A stretch of 64,000 nucleotides of DNA from Bacteroides intestinalis (GCF_902364365.1 NZ_CABJDN010000012.1:1-64000); one strand, 5' to 3'. Counted from the first letter of the stretch, positions 35,247 through 45,164 are shown. The notes: a model not told the origin generated them from the sequence alone. Program-made: numbers and translations.

Positions 35247-37469
35247 TCAAAATTTAAAAGTATAGGTTAGCGATGGTACAATACCATAAAGATATAATTT
35301 ATAGATACGAGACTTTGAAAAAGAAGAATATCCGTCACGCCCTGCATACATAGAAAAAACATTTTTTCGGTTATACGCATTGATCACTGAAAGAGAAAGA
35401 CTTCGATTTTTCCATCGATAAGTCGTCGAAAGATCCAACTGATGAAACGACGGAGCACGATATCCGTTTCTGCCCGAATAAATGTAGAATACAGCCTGAT
35501 GAAAATAATATTTCCCCACCGGCAACGTCAGATTCATGCCCGAAGCATAAGAAAAAGTGGACGATAATGACCAATGAGACCCAAAATTCCAGTTCAGGAA
35601 TAACTTCAGATTGTGTGGGCGATCGTATACCGGTTTGTATTCCTCCCCATTAATCTTGTTTCGGGCACGCGAAAGTGTATAACTAAGCCATCCCGTCAAT
35701 ACTCCACGGTTTTTAGAAAAGTAAAATTCCAGTCCGGTGCCTTGGGCAGTGCCACTCTCCACTTCTTTTTCAATCCGGTCGTTCTGGAATATATTGGCAT
35801 TCTCTGCATAATCTACCACATGACGCATCTTCCGGATATAAGCCTCTACCGACAGAGTGTATTCCCTTTGAGAAAAATGATATTCATACCCCAATGCCAC
35901 CTGCCGCATTACAGAAGGTTGCAATAACGCATTGGCAGGTATCCACATATCCGAAGGTATTCCTACCGAAGAGTTGGACAGCATATGTATGCTCTGTGCT
36001 GCTTGCGTATAAGAAAGAGTGAAGCGACTGGAAGCATCAGGCATATAGGCCAATTCCGCCCGGGGTTCAGGAACCACATACGTTTTTGCCCCATAAGAAG
36101 AACTTCCCGGAGCATGCAGCACAGACAAACGGATTCCTGCATTCAGTTGGAAACGGGAAAGGAATTTATATTCACCTTCTGCATAGAGTCCCATATCCCA
36201 CAGCATTTTTCTGGGCAAGCGCGAAGGCATCACATTAGAATCTTCATTAGCTCTTGTCACCGCACCGGGCATCGTAGTGAAATAATGCGCACTTACTCCC
36301 GTTTTCAGACTCAATGAATTGTCCAAATGCGTCTCCCAATCCGATTTCAATTGGTAAGACTGCATATCTGATTTCCATAGATATTGCAATCCGTCTGCCA
36401 GGGATTTATACTTATAATAATAGTTACTGAAGATGGCGCTTGTATTCACATTAGTCCGGTCATTCAGAATATGATTCCAGCGCACAGTAGCTGTCGCATT
36501 GCCCCAATCCATTCCATAGTCTTTGACCAGTTTGTTGAAAATGGTATGATCTCCTCCACTATATAACGAAAAGAAAAGGCGGTTACGGTCATTCAATGCC
36601 ATATTCACTTTAGCATTCACATCATAAAACCACATTTGTGGCTTAGATGTCAGATCCCCCCCCAATAAGCTAAGTGTAGCTCCGGGATAACCAAACCTGC
36701 CGGAAACCAGATAAGAACCTTTTTTCAACGGACCTTCCAATAAGACTTTAGAAGCTATTAATCCTAAACTCGCGCTCCGATTACGCTCTTTACTATTACC
36801 TTCACGCATACGGACATCAATCACCGACGAAGAACGTCCGCCGTATTTCAATGGAAAGTAAGATTTATAAAGGTCTACTTTTTGAATAGCATCATTGTTA
36901 AACACAGAAAAAAAGGATAACACATGGCTTGGATTATAAACCACTGCTTCGTCCAGTAAAACTAAATTCCCCCATTGATTGCTTCCTCTTACCGAAATAT
37001 TATTGGCTCCCTCGTTACCACTTTGTACCCCGGGCAAGAATTGTAAAGTCTTCATCAAATCTGCCTCTCCCCCCACAACAGGTAAGGCTTGTATCTCCTT
37101 TGCATCCAACATAAACTGCCCGCCATGTTTTCTTGCTCCCACTACTTCAACTCCTTTCAGCAGATAATCGTTGGGTTGCAAAGCTATATCCACCACCGCA
37201 TTGTCTGACAGTTGCAACGTATCCGACCAGGTAGTATACCCCAACATGGAGCATTGAAGCACACACCTCCCTGCCTGGATCGTAATAGAATAAAGCCCAT
37301 AAGCATTTGTAGCCATACCTATACTCGAATTCTTTTCCAGTATATTAGCATCAGAGAGGGCTTCACCCGTCTTTGCATCCGTCACACGACCCCGTACAAT
37401 TACTTTTTGAGCAAAGGAAGTGTGCAGGCACAGAAAAAGAAAACATAAATAAAGAGATAAAATTTTCAT
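35247..37469 (-). CDS. TonB-dependent receptor with carboxypeptidase-like N-domain
   Basis: 740 residues: signal peptide (1-20), CarboxypepD_reg-like domain at about 24-105 (VIVRGRVTDAKTGEALSDANI, GYTTWSDTLQL), plug domain with ALPVVGGEADLMKTLQFLPGVQSG and NNISVRGSN, then a beta-barrel ending YGIVPSLTYTFKF with a terminal Phe. This is the FecA-like class paired with DUF4249. It overlaps the upstream thioredoxin gene by 4 bases. The cargo is unknown; its operon with a DUF3244 protein and a thioredoxin hints at peptide or disulfide chemistry. Confidence 0.93.
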   Translation of the reverse strand: MKILSLYLCFLFLCLHTSFAQKVIVRGRVTDAKTGEALSDANILEKNSSIGMATNAYGLYSITIQAGRCVLQCSMLGYTTWSDTLQLSDNAVVDIALQPNDYLLKGVEVVGARKHGGQFMLDAKEIQALPVVGGEADLMKTLQFLPGVQSGNEGANNISVRGSNQWGNLVLLDEAVVYNPSHVLSFFSVFNNDAIQKVDLYKSYFPLKYGGRSSSVIDVRMREGNSKERNRSASLGLIASKVLLEGPLKKGSYLVSGRFGYPGATLSLLGGDLTSKPQMWFYDVNAKVNMALNDRNRLFFSLYSGGDHTIFNKLVKDYGMDWGNATATVRWNHILNDRTNVNTSAIFSNYYYKYKSLADGLQYLWKSDMQSYQLKSDWETHLDNSLSLKTGVSAHYFTTMPGAVTRANEDSNVMPSRLPRKMLWDMGLYAEGEYKFLSRFQLNAGIRLSVLHAPGSSSYGAKTYVVPEPRAELAYMPDASSRFTLSYTQAAQSIHMLSNSSVGIPSDMWIPANALLQPSVMRQVALGYEYHFSQREYTLSVEAYIRKMRHVVDYAENANIFQNDRIEKEVESGTAQGTGLEFYFSKNRGVLTGWLSYTLSRARNKINGEEYKPVYDRPHNLKLFLNWNFGSHWSLSSTFSYASGMNLTLPVGKYYFHQAVFYIYSGRNGYRAPSFHQLDLSTTYRWKNRSLSLSVINAYNRKNVFSMYAGRDGYSSFSKSRIYKLYLYGIVPSLTYTFKF

Positions 37470-38383
37470 TTGTTTTGCAATTCTTTATCTAACAGTTTAG
37501 TCAATTCTTCATAAGAGTTTGTTATGTAAACCAAACGATTATTGATTATTATGGTAGGAGTGGCAAACAATCCCCGCTCCATCAGTTTATTAATAGTATG
37601 ATTTACATTATTATAAGTTTCGGCAGACTGTAAATCTTGCTTATATCCGGCTACATCTAATCCTAAATTCTTTGCAAGTCCCAAAATATATGCAGAGTCC
37701 GGCAAAGCATTATATGAGAATATGGCATCATGAAACTCCCAAAATTTCCCATATTTACCAGCTGCTTCACAAGCTAACGAAGCAAGATTCGGTTCGTCCG
37801 CAAAACTAACAAAGCCAAATTTCACCCGGTCATGGTATTTATCATAAATACGTTTCAAGGTTTTCTCAAATTCAGCGCAACGTTTACAACAGAAATCTGA
37901 TGCTACTATCAAATGGGTAGCAGCATCGAGATTTCCCCTATATTGTACGCACAAATCAGCAACAACACATTTAGGCTGTTTAGGAGGATAAACATATCGT
38001 TTGATTTGCGCTTTATTAAATAGTGAATCTGCTAAATGCCGGATTAAGACACTCCGCATACTATTTTTTAAGGACAAGTCCGCCGTATCTATTCCCGTTG
38101 AAACTGTCATAATACTATCAACATAAGTATCCAAATACTCATCAACAAGAATCCTCCGACCAAGAGCCTCATATTCAATCAATTTTCGTTTGATTAAATC
38201 ATCTAAGGCTCTCATCTTTATTTCATAAGCCATATTCAATAAATCGAAGGTCTCTTGTGTTGTCACCTGAGACAATTCTGAAGCATATAGTTTATACCCA
38301 TTTATTTCAGCAACAACTTCTTCGCCACCTTTGGAACAAGAATACAGCAACACAGCCAACATTAATAACAATATCTGTTTCAT
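37466..38383 (-). CDS. DsbA-like thioredoxin-fold lipoprotein with SurA-like N-region
   Basis: 305 residues. Lipobox LLYSC (C16). Residues about 20-135 are helical and resemble the N-part of SurA/PrsA-type chaperones (VVAEINGYKLYASELSQV). From about 150 a DsbA-type thioredoxin fold: redox motif C166-K-R-C169, GKFWEFHDAIF, cis-Pro in ATPTIIINNRLV. Likely a periplasmic thiol oxidoreductase. Overlaps the receptor gene by 4 bases and abuts the lipoprotein gene before it, so it belongs to locus A. Confidence 0.88.
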   Translation of the reverse strand: MKQILLLMLAVLLYSCSKGGEEVVAEINGYKLYASELSQVTTQETFDLLNMAYEIKMRALDDLIKRKLIEYEALGRRILVDEYLDTYVDSIMTVSTGIDTADLSLKNSMRSVLIRHLADSLFNKAQIKRYVYPPKQPKCVVADLCVQYRGNLDAATHLIVASDFCCKRCAEFEKTLKRIYDKYHDRVKFGFVSFADEPNLASLACEAAGKYGKFWEFHDAIFSYNALPDSAYILGLAKNLGLDVAGYKQDLQSAETYNNVNHTINKLMERGLFATPTIIINNRLVYITNSYEELTKLLDKELQNK

Positions 38384-39382
38384 TTAATTAGCAGTTATCA
38401 TCCTTGGATGATATATATTCTTATTCTTGAAACAATCAAGATTTGTATTTAATGTTATACTATACAACGTATTTTTGCCTGTATTTAAACCATATTCACC
38501 ATAAAGAGTTTCTGATGCCAAATCTTTAGTAAAAGTATACCCAGTATATAATTTAGCCCAATTCTTATTACTCGAATCTTCATCATCAAAGAGGATTTTT
38601 CCCATCGTTCCAGCTGGTGAGCCACAGATAACTCCATAATTTATACGAGTTTTAGGACCAAATTGCCCACTTGTCATAGTACTTGGTACACCTCGTCTAT
38701 CAGGAAAAGCCCATGCTAAAACAACATTATTATCTATTTTAGTATATCCCGTAGATATGGCTTTTGCAGAGTTATATTTAGGATGTGTACCCCAAGCATC
38801 ATTAATCGGACGTTTATCATCACAATCATGATAACGTGCTATAATTTTCATCGAGGGATAAGTAAAACTAAAATCCGTTCTATTGTAATTTATATGCTTT
38901 ACAAGAAATACACCTCCAGGATAATACTGACTCGCCTCAGTTAAACAAAATCTTAAAACAACATTACCGTTACTATCAACATATGAATCCCCTACCGAAC
39001 CTTCAGTCTTGGACTTCGACCTAGTGTCTTCCGTATCAATACGAACATCCAACTCAGCATAACCCCCGCAAGTGCCAACCCTGAAGACCCCTACTACATC
39101 ATCGGAAGCACTATAAACAGTTCGCATCACCTTTTCTTTTGCTATAGATGTACGGTTCATTAATTCTGTTACATAATCATCCATAAGCTGCTGAATAGTT
39201 TCCTCATCCGCTACCGTTTCTATTTTTAAAGAATCAGTATCTTCTTCAATCGCTCTGGTTGATGCCTCATAATCTGTAGCTGCTTTAGCTAACTCCAAAT
39301 CATTTTCTAACAAATCATAGCTATTACTGCATGAGTAGCATGTCAATACTCCTAAAAGAGTGAATAATAAATGTTTTTTCAT
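38384..39382 (-). CDS. lipoprotein of unknown function
   Basis: 332 residues. Signal with CYSC (lipobox, C18). The mature part starts with an acidic linker and has eight or so further residues Cys/Gly-rich in places (VGTCGGYAELDVRID, YHDCDDKRPINDAWGTHP, GVICGSPAGTMGKILFDDED). No family recognised. It ends one base before the thioredoxin gene begins, and its scattered cysteines may be substrates of that protein (inference). Confidence 0.75.
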   Translation of the reverse strand: MKKHLLFTLLGVLTCYSCSNSYDLLENDLELAKAATDYEASTRAIEEDTDSLKIETVADEETIQQLMDDYVTELMNRTSIAKEKVMRTVYSASDDVVGVFRVGTCGGYAELDVRIDTEDTRSKSKTEGSVGDSYVDSNGNVVLRFCLTEASQYYPGGVFLVKHINYNRTDFSFTYPSMKIIARYHDCDDKRPINDAWGTHPKYNSAKAISTGYTKIDNNVVLAWAFPDRRGVPSTMTSGQFGPKTRINYGVICGSPAGTMGKILFDDEDSSNKNWAKLYTGYTFTKDLASETLYGEYGLNTGKNTLYSITLNTNLDCFKNKNIYHPRMITAN

Positions 39383-39418
39383 GTCTTTGAATGGTTAAGC
39401 TACACCATTAGCTTTAAA

Positions 39419-39805
39419 TTAAAAATCAAAATCTCCGTATAATATAGTCTCTCCAATAATTATCTCTAAACGATATTCTGAATTTTCTTCTAATAATCCG
39501 CCCATGTTCAATACAATATTACTTGATATTGTATGTAGTTCAGAGTAAACGACCTCATTAGTCAAAAGATTGGTCACAGAGATTTCAACATTCTTAAAAT
39601 CACCATAAAGGTTAATTAGTAACGTCTCATTATAGAAATTAAAATGTGCTGAAGCTTCCAGAAGGTCTACTGAGCGTTTACCTTTGGCAGGTGTACTAGA
39701 TAATGATTTCTGCAATTTAATATCTTCCACCTTTCCTTGTGGCATTGCACACATACATATCGGTAGAAATACCAATAAAAATAATAGTAATTTGTTGGTT
39801 TTCAT
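39419..39805 (-). CDS. DUF3244 small secreted protein
   Basis: 128 residues with a signal peptide. The C-terminal 70 residues form the DUF3244 beta-sandwich pattern: FNFYNETLLINLYGDFKNVEISVTN in part, NEVVYSEL, and YRLEIIIGETILYGDFDF at the end. It is clearly related to the protein at 60346-60762. DUF3244 proteins are widespread, short secreted Bacteroides proteins of unknown role. Confidence 0.88.
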   Translation of the reverse strand: MKTNKLLLFLLVFLPICMCAMPQGKVEDIKLQKSLSSTPAKGKRSVDLLEASAHFNFYNETLLINLYGDFKNVEISVTNLLTNEVVYSELHTISSNIVLNMGGLLEENSEYRLEIIIGETILYGDFDF

Positions 39806-39937
39806 ATTAATAATTTTTGACGAGGCAAATTAAAATGTTTTTTATATGAGAACCAATAATTAAATAGTAACAATGGTAACAATAGGATAATAAGAAAGGT
39901 AACAACAGTAACAATAAAACTTATAAAGGCCTGACTA

Positions 39938-41569
39938 TTAAATATTAAATATACTTTCAAATAAGTCAGTATTCATTTTATTCTTAATACGATTTTTTCT
40001 TGTTTTTATTGCATCTGAAGAGGAATCCATCACATCCATAATTACCTCTTTAGGACAACGAAGCAGAACCAATACACAATAAAGCAAATCATCGGTAGTC
40101 AATGACAAACAATTATCTTTCAAATCACCCATCACATCTACAAATGTTTTTTGAATATCACGCACTATTATTACTCTAGAAAATCTCGCCTTGATTATAC
40201 GTTCTTTAGGCATTATTTTTTTCAACTCAATCAATTTCTTATAGCCTTCAGTTGTCTCAAACAATGCCATACAAATTTCGATGCGTTCTTTTTTCAATCT
40301 TTGTAATTCAAGACTATTAATCTTCCGAGGAGAGGTCGAATTATCATTTAGCAACACTGTTTCCACACGATTATCCAATAATCTATATTGCAAATCCATA
40401 AACTTTTTCTTGCGGCATCTATCTTTCCACAAATACAGTATAACCAATAGCAATAATAGCAATAAAAAAATTACTACTAACAAAATAACTAAATGTCGAT
40501 TTCGATCAGATAATTCATTTTTATGTAATTCAACTATACGATTATCCATCAAACTATCAAGTTCTGCACGATTATTCATCGTTTCAATGGAATCATAGAA
40601 TAAAATGAAAGAATCAGCATATAATGTAGCATTTTGCCAATCTTTCATTCTCTTACTTTCCTGAAATAAACTATGAAAAGATGATGCTTTAACATATATA
40701 TTAGATGACCTCTTTCCTATTCTCCAATAATACACAGCTGAATCTTTTCTATTCATATCACTCAAGATATCACCTTTTACAGAGCAAGCAGAAGTAATAT
40801 CTTCTTCACTAGATAAATATGGTAATGCTTTTGAAATGCACGCCTCAGCCTCTGCATATTTACCTTGCGCATTGTAAAAAGTAGCCATGTTTTTATATAT
40901 AACAGATAGTAAATCAAAATTTTGTAAAGCATGAGCTATTACCAATGCCTGTTGATAATAATAATATGTACTATCCAGTTGATATTTTAATAAGAAAGCA
41001 TCGCCTATATCTTTTAGGAAATAGCAAGTACGGACTGAATCATATTTCATGCACAAATAATACCCCTTTTTGTACATACTTATAGCTGTTTGATTCAAGT
41101 TTTGTTTATTATAAGAATCACCTAAATGACTATATATCATAGATAAAAAGATAGAGTCCCTATCTTTAGGCATTACATCTATAGCTTTCAAATAAAAATC
41201 AATAGCTGTCGGTAACTTTTTCTGTTCCAAATAAACACAACCCAGATAGAAATAAGATTTCGCAAGTCGTTCTTTATCCACATTCTTTTTATAATAATCT
41301 ACTGCTATCTGTATCGAAGAATCATTTTGTAATAGTATGCAGTTCTTATATTTTGCTTGCGTTAACAATAAGTTATAGAAAGCCCTATCCGCATTCTTTA
41401 TCTTTTGTGGATCGGAGATTTGCTCAAGTAAATAGAGTGAGCTATCAGGACGAGATTGCATTAAAGAATCCGCTAATAATAAAGCCGGATTAATGACATG
41501 CTCTCCCTTTCTGCACGAATTAAACAGAGATATTGTAATTAATAAGAAAAAGAATAATAGTTTCTTCAT
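39938..41569 (-). CDS. TPR transmembrane regulator-like protein (locus A)
   Basis: 543 residues. Lipobox-like FNSC (C19) then MQSRPDSSLYLLEQI, typical of this Bacteroides family. TPR repeats at about 40-330, one transmembrane helix at about 350-375 (HLVILLVVIFLLLLLLLVIL), then a cytoplasmic part with a basic helix-turn-helix-like end (SSDAIKTRKNRIKNKM). It likely senses something outside and controls transcription of the next genes; the DNA-binding role is inferred. Paralogue of 60835-62580. -7 element upstream. Confidence 0.85.
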   Translation of the reverse strand: MKKLLFFFLLITISLFNSCRKGEHVINPALLLADSLMQSRPDSSLYLLEQISDPQKIKNADRAFYNLLLTQAKYKNCILLQNDSSIQIAVDYYKKNVDKERLAKSYFYLGCVYLEQKKLPTAIDFYLKAIDVMPKDRDSIFLSMIYSHLGDSYNKQNLNQTAISMYKKGYYLCMKYDSVRTCYFLKDIGDAFLLKYQLDSTYYYYQQALVIAHALQNFDLLSVIYKNMATFYNAQGKYAEAEACISKALPYLSSEEDITSACSVKGDILSDMNRKDSAVYYWRIGKRSSNIYVKASSFHSLFQESKRMKDWQNATLYADSFILFYDSIETMNNRAELDSLMDNRIVELHKNELSDRNRHLVILLVVIFLLLLLLLVILYLWKDRCRKKKFMDLQYRLLDNRVETVLLNDNSTSPRKINSLELQRLKKERIEICMALFETTEGYKKLIELKKIMPKERIIKARFSRVIIVRDIQKTFVDVMGDLKDNCLSLTTDDLLYCVLVLLRCPKEVIMDVMDSSSDAIKTRKNRIKNKMNTDLFESIFNI

Positions 41570-41649
41570 AAATAGGTAGTTTTATCACTATGTTTCCGAA
41601 TGCAATCAACGACAAAAAGTCAACATTAACGGATAGTTACGTATCTCCA

Positions 41650-41657
41650 CAAAGATA
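41650..41657 (-). promoter_or_regulatory. -7 element of TPR regulator gene (locus A)
   Basis: TATCTTTG on the minus strand, 81 bases before the start. Confidence 0.6.
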
Positions 41658-41792
41658 GTAACAAATTATAAACGAATAGCATTTTTGCCATTATATATCC
41701 GTTCAGATACCCACAAATACAGAAACAAGGCAAAACAAAGGAGTTTCCCGATGACTAATTAGCATTTCGCCAGAATTGGGAGCATTTACACA

Positions 41793-42272
41793 TTATTTTA
41801 TAACTTCCAGATCCCCTTCCGTAAATCCAACAGTAATATGCTCAACCTGAAAGAGGTTTATCCCCGCTAACTCAACCTTCAGTTCTTTCAAGACTTTTAC
41901 CAGTCCTTTCAATATATCCTCCCATGGGATTGCACTCGAAAGTTGCAATGCATCACAGTTTCTTAGTCTTGGATCAAAATCCTCTTCACATGCCCAGTCA
42001 TCATCTTCTGCATCATACTGTTTGGCACCCGTCAACTCAAGTGTATAGCAACTTCCACCATCTTCTTCAACAGCTTCCCACAGATTGAAGTTCAATGCAA
42101 CGATATCATCCGGTATAGTCTCATATTCATCAATGGACAAAAGCCAGTGCTTTACAATAGCTTTTACTTTCTGTTCATCAAAAACCTCCATAGGAGTACA
42201 GCAAGTCTGGAAATCCGGTTTGCTTTCATTATCTCTCGTTAAAGAGAATATTTTGTTAAAGATATTGCCCAT
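41793..42272 (-). CDS. acidic cytoplasmic protein, unknown function
   Basis: 159 residues, no signal peptide, strongly acidic (EDDDWACEEDFDPRL). Starts MGNIFNKIFSLTRDNES. No family recognised; fold hints of a beta-alpha protein with DILKGLVKVLKELKVELAG helix. Stands alone between locus A and metK. Confidence 0.75.
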   Translation of the reverse strand: MGNIFNKIFSLTRDNESKPDFQTCCTPMEVFDEQKVKAIVKHWLLSIDEYETIPDDIVALNFNLWEAVEEDGGSCYTLELTGAKQYDAEDDDWACEEDFDPRLRNCDALQLSSAIPWEDILKGLVKVLKELKVELAGINLFQVEHITVGFTEGDLEVIK

Positions 42273-42410
42273 TCTTAATCAATTTAAAAGTGTATCTTCA
42301 ATTATTTAATAACACCGTTTAATGACAAATCACAAATAAATTATATCTTCGTAGCCATATAAATAACTCTTTATTCAGAGAAAATGTTTTATTATTAAAC
42401 AGAAGAATAA

Positions 42411-42457
42411 CAAAAAGCCGTCCTCTCCCCCGCAAAACGGGATGAAGAAAGACGGCT
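42411..42457 (-). terminator. metK terminator
   Basis: On the minus strand AGCCGTC (42457-42451) pairs with GACGGCT (42422-42416), with a smaller CCCG-TTTT-GCGGG hairpin inside, followed by TTTTTG (42416-42411). Confidence 0.88.
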
Positions 42458-42509
42458 TCTATATAAATAGCTTGTAAAGCTACGCTGATTACTAACTGAA
42501 AGGAAAATA

Positions 42510-43802
42510 CTACAGACCGAAAGCAGCCTTCACTTTATCCACATAATCCAGTTTTTCCCAAGTGAAGAGTTCTACCTCTACATCCTTGTCACCTTCATAA
42601 CGAGATTTAAAGTGCTTGGTAATTACTTGCGGTTCACGTCCCAAATGGCCGTAAGCTGCAGTTTCCTGATAAATCGGATTACGGAGTTTCAAACGATCTT
42701 CAATGGCTTTCGGACGAAGATCGAAAAGTTCATCAATCTTCTTTGCAATCTCACCATCACTCATCGCTACATGACCGCGTCCATAAGTATTGACGTAAAT
42801 GTTGATGGGACGTGCCACACCGATAGCATAAGATACCTGTACCAGCATCTCGTCGGCTACACCGGCAGCTACCAGATTCTTGGCAATGTGACGGGCAGCA
42901 TAAGCAGCACTGCGGTCTACCTTGCTGGGGTCTTTACCTGAGAAAGCACCGCCACCATGAGCACCCTTGCCACCATATGTATCTACAATAATCTTACGCC
43001 CTGTCAGACCGGTATCTCCATGAGGTCCGCCGATAACGAACTTTCCGGTAGGATTGACGTGATAAGTGATATGATCATTGAACAATGCCAAAACTTTCTC
43101 TGCATGGATGGAAGCTATGACACGTGGCATCAGGATATTGATGACATCCTGACGAATTGTGGCAAGCATTTCTTCATCCGCTTTCAACTGGGCAGCCTCG
43201 CTGCCGTCAGCCGGCTGGATGAAATCATCATGCTGAGTAGAAACTACAATCGTATCGATACGTACGGGCGTGCCGTTATCATCGTATTCAATGGTTACCT
43301 GGCTCTTAGAGTCGGGACGGAGATAAGTCATTTCCTTACCTTCGCGACGGATGTCGGCCAGCACTTGCAGAATGCGGTGTGACAGGTCGAGAGAAAGAGG
43401 CATGTAATTTTCGGTCTCGTTAGTAGCATAACCAAACATCATACCCTGGTCGCCTGCACCCTGTTCCATAGGGTCCTGACGCTCTACGCCACGGTTAATG
43501 TCGGGACTTTGCTCATGAATAGCGGACAATACACCGCACGAGTTACTTTCGAACATGTACTCGCCTTTTGTATAGCCGATTTTCTGAATTACTTCGCGCG
43601 CAATGAGTTGTAAGTCAACGTACGCTTTGGTTTTCACTTCTCCAGCCAGTACTACCTGTCCGGTAGTTACCAGAGTTTCGCAAGCTACTTTCGAACTGGG
43701 GTCGTAAGCCAACAGTTTGTCAAGCACAGCGTCCGATATTTGATCGGCCACTTTGTCGGGGTGTCCTTCTGACACCGATTCGGATGTGAATAAATATCCC
43801 AT
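42510..43802 (-). CDS. metK: S-adenosylmethionine synthetase
   Basis: 430 residues. Makes SAM from methionine and ATP. Motifs: [32 protein letters not shown] (active-site loop), [32 protein letters not shown]. It is preceded by a structured leader (43850-43945) and its own promoter. The 47 bases between leader and start contain two copies of TTCATTCTTTAAT. Confidence 0.97.
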   Translation of the reverse strand: MGYLFTSESVSEGHPDKVADQISDAVLDKLLAYDPSSKVACETLVTTGQVVLAGEVKTKAYVDLQLIAREVIQKIGYTKGEYMFESNSCGVLSAIHEQSPDINRGVERQDPMEQGAGDQGMMFGYATNETENYMPLSLDLSHRILQVLADIRREGKEMTYLRPDSKSQVTIEYDDNGTPVRIDTIVVSTQHDDFIQPADGSEAAQLKADEEMLATIRQDVINILMPRVIASIHAEKVLALFNDHITYHVNPTGKFVIGGPHGDTGLTGRKIIVDTYGGKGAHGGGAFSGKDPSKVDRSAAYAARHIAKNLVAAGVADEMLVQVSYAIGVARPINIYVNTYGRGHVAMSDGEIAKKIDELFDLRPKAIEDRLKLRNPIYQETAAYGHLGREPQVITKHFKSRYEGDKDVEVELFTWEKLDYVDKVKAAFGL

Positions 43803-43849
43803 ACTTCTAAATTAAAGAATGAATAATTAAAGAATGAAAAGCGGGGACC

Positions 43850-43945
43850 GGGTGAGTAGACATGCATATCCCGATGCACGGAGGCATCGTCAGAAAAGGA
43901 TGTGTTTTAGCATTTTTTTCTGTGGTTGCAAGCTACTCAAATCTT
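43850..43945 (-). promoter_or_regulatory. structured metK leader resembling a SAM-I/IV-type riboswitch
   Basis: On the minus strand a 7-base closing stem TGAGTAG (43939-43933) / CTACTCA (43859-43853) encloses a stem CAGAAAA/TTTTCTG and a hairpin CGATGC/GCATCG. Between them are GCTTGCAACC and TGCTAAAAC, which recall the conserved GCAACC and GUGCUAA of the SAM-I/SAM-IV family. It is between promoter and metK, where SAM riboswitches act. The first half of the SAM-I core is not seen, so the class is uncertain and may be the I/IV variant. Confidence 0.55.
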
Positions 43946-43966
43946 TCCACATTTCATTTTCGGGTG

Positions 43967-43974
43967 CAAAGATA
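43967..43974 (-). promoter_or_regulatory. metK -7 element
   Basis: TATCTTTG on the minus strand followed by CACCCG, about 30 bases before the leader stem. Confidence 0.65.
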
Positions 43975-44033
43975 AAGGTTTTCGATGAATATAGTATATA
44001 ATCGGGGAAGTATTAACACTTGTATAAACAGAA

Positions 44034-44049
44034 TACCCACTTGTGGGTA
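44034..44049 (-). terminator. small hairpin after flippase-like gene
   Basis: TACCCAC (44034-44040) and GTGGGTA (44043-44049) pair perfectly with a 2-base gap. No strong T-run, so it may be a weak terminator for the gene ending at 44076. Confidence 0.4.
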
Positions 44050-44075
44050 AGGCAATCGGGATACTTGAAAAGGCT

Positions 44076-45089
44076 TTAACATTCGGAAGAAGAAGCATCT
44101 CCCGGTTTCTTATTCCCAATCTTTATCAACACCATCCCGATAGCAATCCATAGCAGTTCACGCAACCGGGTAATCAGCCCCACATAAACACCCAGTGCCG
44201 GAGACATGTGCAATCCGTCTACAGCCAGTGCCAACCCGCCTTCGCGTGCCCCCAGTTGCATCGGGAAGAAGAAGATCAGATTGCTGAACAGCGAAGAGAA
44301 AGCCAATATCAATACACAGTCCCAGCCATTCACCTCCGGTGTGAAGACGCGCAAAATGATGTATATTTCAAGGCTGGAAAATATGCGTGCCGAAAGTTCC
44401 AACAACAGCGAACTGTAGAAAGTAATCTTATGTTGGCTATGCAACATGGCTATCTGACTATCAATCTGTTCCAGAGTATCTTTTTGTTTCACAATGAAAC
44501 GATGTGCCCACCGTTTGACAAACGGCACCTTCTGCAGGAACCGGAAAGTCTTCACCGTCATTCCATTCTTATAGCCACGGGCAAAGAAATAGATAGCCAG
44601 CAGACAGAACGCTCCGACTGCAGTGAGCAATACCGCCATAAAGGTATTCACAGGATACAGGAAGAGATATAAGAATATGGAAAGAAACCAGAACCAGAAG
44701 TGAGAGAAGATATGCATCATCACGTACAGGATGACCGAAGAGCTGGCCTTGCTTACGCCTACATAAGGAGTCAGTTCCATAATCCGGTACGGTTCGCCTC
44801 CCATCAGTCCGCCGGGCGTGGCATAATTGATGGCAAAACCAGTGATCGACAGTTTGCAGACCGTCCAGAAAGGAACGCGATACTTGCGGTCATCCCTGAT
44901 TATCAGATACCATGAACAGGTATTTATCAGATAGACAAAGAACCACAACAGCATGATCACAGGAAACCAAAAGCCCACGCGCTTCAGGTTCTCCCATATA
45001 TCGGAATAATCCATATCCATCGTGCAAAGCATGACAACGATAGCCAGCACACCAAAAAGCAAGAACAAGTTGCGATATTTATTCTTCAT
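44076..45089 (-). CDS. flippase-like / LPG synthase-type membrane protein
   Basis: ATG at 45089 gives MKNKYRNLFLLFGVLAIVV; an in-frame TTG 18 bases earlier lies inside a tandem repeat and is unlikely. 337 residues, about eight transmembrane helices, with the UPF0104/AglD pattern: YATPGGLMGGEPYRI near the middle and FFPMQLGAREGGLALAVDGLH near the end. The family contains lysyl-phosphatidylglycerol synthase membrane parts and putative flippases. It follows folK and closes the operon. Confidence 0.87.
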   Translation of the reverse strand: MKNKYRNLFLLFGVLAIVVMLCTMDMDYSDIWENLKRVGFWFPVIMLLWFFVYLINTCSWYLIIRDDRKYRVPFWTVCKLSITGFAINYATPGGLMGGEPYRIMELTPYVGVSKASSSVILYVMMHIFSHFWFWFLSIFLYLFLYPVNTFMAVLLTAVGAFCLLAIYFFARGYKNGMTVKTFRFLQKVPFVKRWAHRFIVKQKDTLEQIDSQIAMLHSQHKITFYSSLLLELSARIFSSLEIYIILRVFTPEVNGWDCVLILAFSSLFSNLIFFFPMQLGAREGGLALAVDGLHMSPALGVYVGLITRLRELLWIAIGMVLIKIGNKKPGDASSSEC

Positions 45090-45098
45090 ACTGTTTTT

Positions 45099-45164
45099 AT
45101 AACACAAGCATTCTATTTCTATAACACAAGTATTCTATTTCTGAGACACAAGTGTCCTATAAAG
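45099..45164. repeat. 22-base tandem repeat at folK 3' end
   Basis: Units at 45099, 45121 and 45143. The first two differ at one base (core ACACAAG(C/T)ATTCTATTTCT); the third is degenerate and codes the last codons of folK (TLVSQK and stop). Confidence 0.85.

Noticed and set aside
43850..43945. SAM-II riboswitch
   Set aside because: Pseudoknot consensus with AUAAAGCU is not seen; the GCAACC/TGCTAA pieces fit the SAM-I/IV type better.
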